Source of the DNA: JAGWBJ01 sp964291465
GTDB taxonomy: Bacteria; Chloroflexota; Dehalococcoidia; Lucifugimonadales; JAGWBF01
Assembly (NCBI GenBank): GCA_964291465.2
Contig: OZ219942.1
Span: 297,024 to 361,023, forward strand
Length of the DNA: 64,000 bases
Reading direction: 5' to 3'
Under the pieces are notes generated by a model that was not told the DNA's origin, did not search any database, and saw nothing but the letters and a program-made list of their open reading frames with translations. Shown here in pieces: positions 62,997 through 64,000 of the stretch (the first letter of the stretch is position 1; each line of letters starts with the position of its first letter). The position numbers and the translations under genes were made by a program.

Positions 62997-63231
62997 GGGC
63001 TTCAGGCTCCTTCGGATGCGGGCCCGCCTCCGGGCGGACGGTCCTGCCCAGTATCTTACCCGCCAGCCGGGCACGTGTCACGGGCCACGGGAGCCGGATG
63101 GGCAGGGTGACCGGCACCACGAGCTCCTCGCATATGCTGGTATAATGGGCGTGTACCCGTCGGATGTGGCCCAATGCACGCCACCCTTCGAGGGGCCGCA
63201 CCATCGAGCCAGACTGCCAGGAGGTCCCGAC

Positions 63232-63981
63232 ATGTCCACCCGGACGCGAATAGGCATCATGATGCCCTCGACGAACACCACGTGCGAGGCCGACTTCCAG
63301 CTCGCGGCCCCCCGGGACGTCACCATCCACACCCACAGGTTGTGGATGACCAACGACTCCTCGGGCCCAGAGGCCTTCGACCACATGAACAAGGAGATAG
63401 AGACCGCCTCCCGGTACCTGGCGACGGGGAAGATGGACGCGGTGGCCTACGCGTGCACCAGCGGCAGCATGGTGAAGGGACCCGGCCACGACGAAGAGAT
63501 GATCCAGCTCATAGAGTCCCTGGCCAACGCCCCCGCAGCCGCCACCAGCGCGGCCGTCGTAGAGGCCCTGAGATACCTGGGAGCAAGGCGGATCTCGGTG
63601 GCCACGCCCTATTCCGAGTGGCAGAACGACAAGATCAAGGAGTACCTGGAGGCCCTCGGCTTCGAGGTGCTCAACATCGAGGGCGAACCCTGGGCATCCC
63701 AGCAGGGCCACCAGGGCACCAACGACCAGGACCCGGAGACGATCCTGGAGTTCGCGGCCGGCATATGCAGGCCCGAGGCGGACGTCCTCTACTGCTCGTG
63801 CACCGGGTGGCGGGCCATGGAGGCGGCGGAGGAGCTGGAACGCCGGACGGGCAAGCCGGTGGTCACCTCCAACCAGGCGACCATCTGGTCGGCCTTCCGC
63901 AAGGCGGGCATCACGCAACCCATCCCGGGTTCGGCAGGCTGCTGGCGGCCCCCGCCCCAGCCGCCGTCAGCTGACGCATAA
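63232..63981 (+). CDS. Maleate isomerase/arylmalonate decarboxylase-like protein; probable terminal frameshift
   Basis: About 249 residues in the Asp/Glu racemase superfamily. The two active-site cysteines lie in AYACTSGSM (about 75) and YCSCTGWRA (about 187). IGIMMPSTNTTCEADF at the N-terminus is typical of maleate isomerase. AGGAGG precedes the ATG. The last residues SAGCWRPPP look wrong; the other frame gives PGFGRLLAAPAP and a stop at 63974, so one C has probably been lost in CCCGGG near 63928. Substrate unknown. Confidence 0.88.
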   Translation: MSTRTRIGIMMPSTNTTCEADFQLAAPRDVTIHTHRLWMTNDSSGPEAFDHMNKEIETASRYLATGKMDAVAYACTSGSMVKGPGHDEEMIQLIESLANAPAAATSAAVVEALRYLGARRISVATPYSEWQNDKIKEYLEALGFEVLNIEGEPWASQQGHQGTNDQDPETILEFAAGICRPEADVLYCSCTGWRAMEAAEELERRTGKPVVTSNQATIWSAFRKAGITQPIPGSAGCWRPPPQPPSADA

Positions 63982-64000
63982 GGGGGCAAGCGTCATGGGC

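Overview
The window is high-GC bacterial DNA, most likely from a Chloroflexota lineage close to Dehalococcoidia/SAR202. This is inferred from a 16S rRNA gene standing alone without 23S/5S, the general 16S sequence pattern, a class II (B12-dependent) ribonucleotide reductase, a split transketolase, PadR, F420/FMN-type oxidoreductases, and a short division cluster without mur genes. No database search was possible, so the placement is provisional. Intergenic regions contain many close matches to sigma70 promoters, several with very short leaders.

Layout. 0-7.3 kb: the end of an MFS permease, a 7Fe ferredoxin, apt, a metallo-hydrolase, an FGE-like lipoprotein, an amidase with a GatC-like partner, and an aldolase-dehydrogenase fusion. 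7.3-12.4 kb: a visibly lower-GC accessory island. It is bounded on one side by a 439-bp direct repeat of the 5' end of the aldolase gene, and holds a TumE-like toxin pair, a HEPN/zinc-finger protein with an unknown partner, a DUF433/DUF5615 pair, two related HEPN/PaREP1-like proteins, gene fragments and a stray copy of the 16S trailer-terminator. 12.4-14.3 kb: a complete single-gene 16S unit with promoter, leader/trailer processing helix and terminator. 14.3-19.4 kb: carA, a panD operon with two methyltransferases, thpR and an amidohydrolase. 19.5-25.4 kb: transketolase halves, hicBA and a proB/proA operon. 25.4-33.4 kb: a HAD protein, mfd, low-complexity lipoproteins and a ketopantoate-reductase-like gene. 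33.5-41.1 kb: a cupin, a duplicated ferredoxin-like-barrel protein, thrC, a luciferase-like oxidoreductase, RidA, a D-aminoacylase and a gamma-glutamyltransferase. 41.2-46.5 kb: tRNA-Arg, tRNA-His, pepA, degV, a PadR operon, yggT and proC. 46.7-51.6 kb: pdxA and the nrdR-orf68-nrdJ region with paired NrdR boxes. 51.6-55.2 kb: ftsZ, ftsA, rsmH. 55.5-64 kb: membrane and FG-GAP proteins, a cupredoxin lipoprotein, a PPOX protein, an amidohydrolase, an M42-like peptidase and a maleate-isomerase-like protein.

Functional themes: amino-acid and cofactor supply (proBAC, thrC, panD, carA, pdxA, apt), breakdown of amides, peptides and glutathione-type compounds, deoxyribonucleotide control by NrdR, and cell division. 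At least nine single-base frameshifts, mostly loss of one C next to G/C runs, interrupt otherwise well-conserved genes and look like sequencing errors. The best candidates for something new are the HEPN-zinc-finger island and its mode of insertion, the panD-methyltransferase operon (possibly for a beta-alanine-derived osmolyte), and the roughly 430-nt transcribed leader in front of panD.
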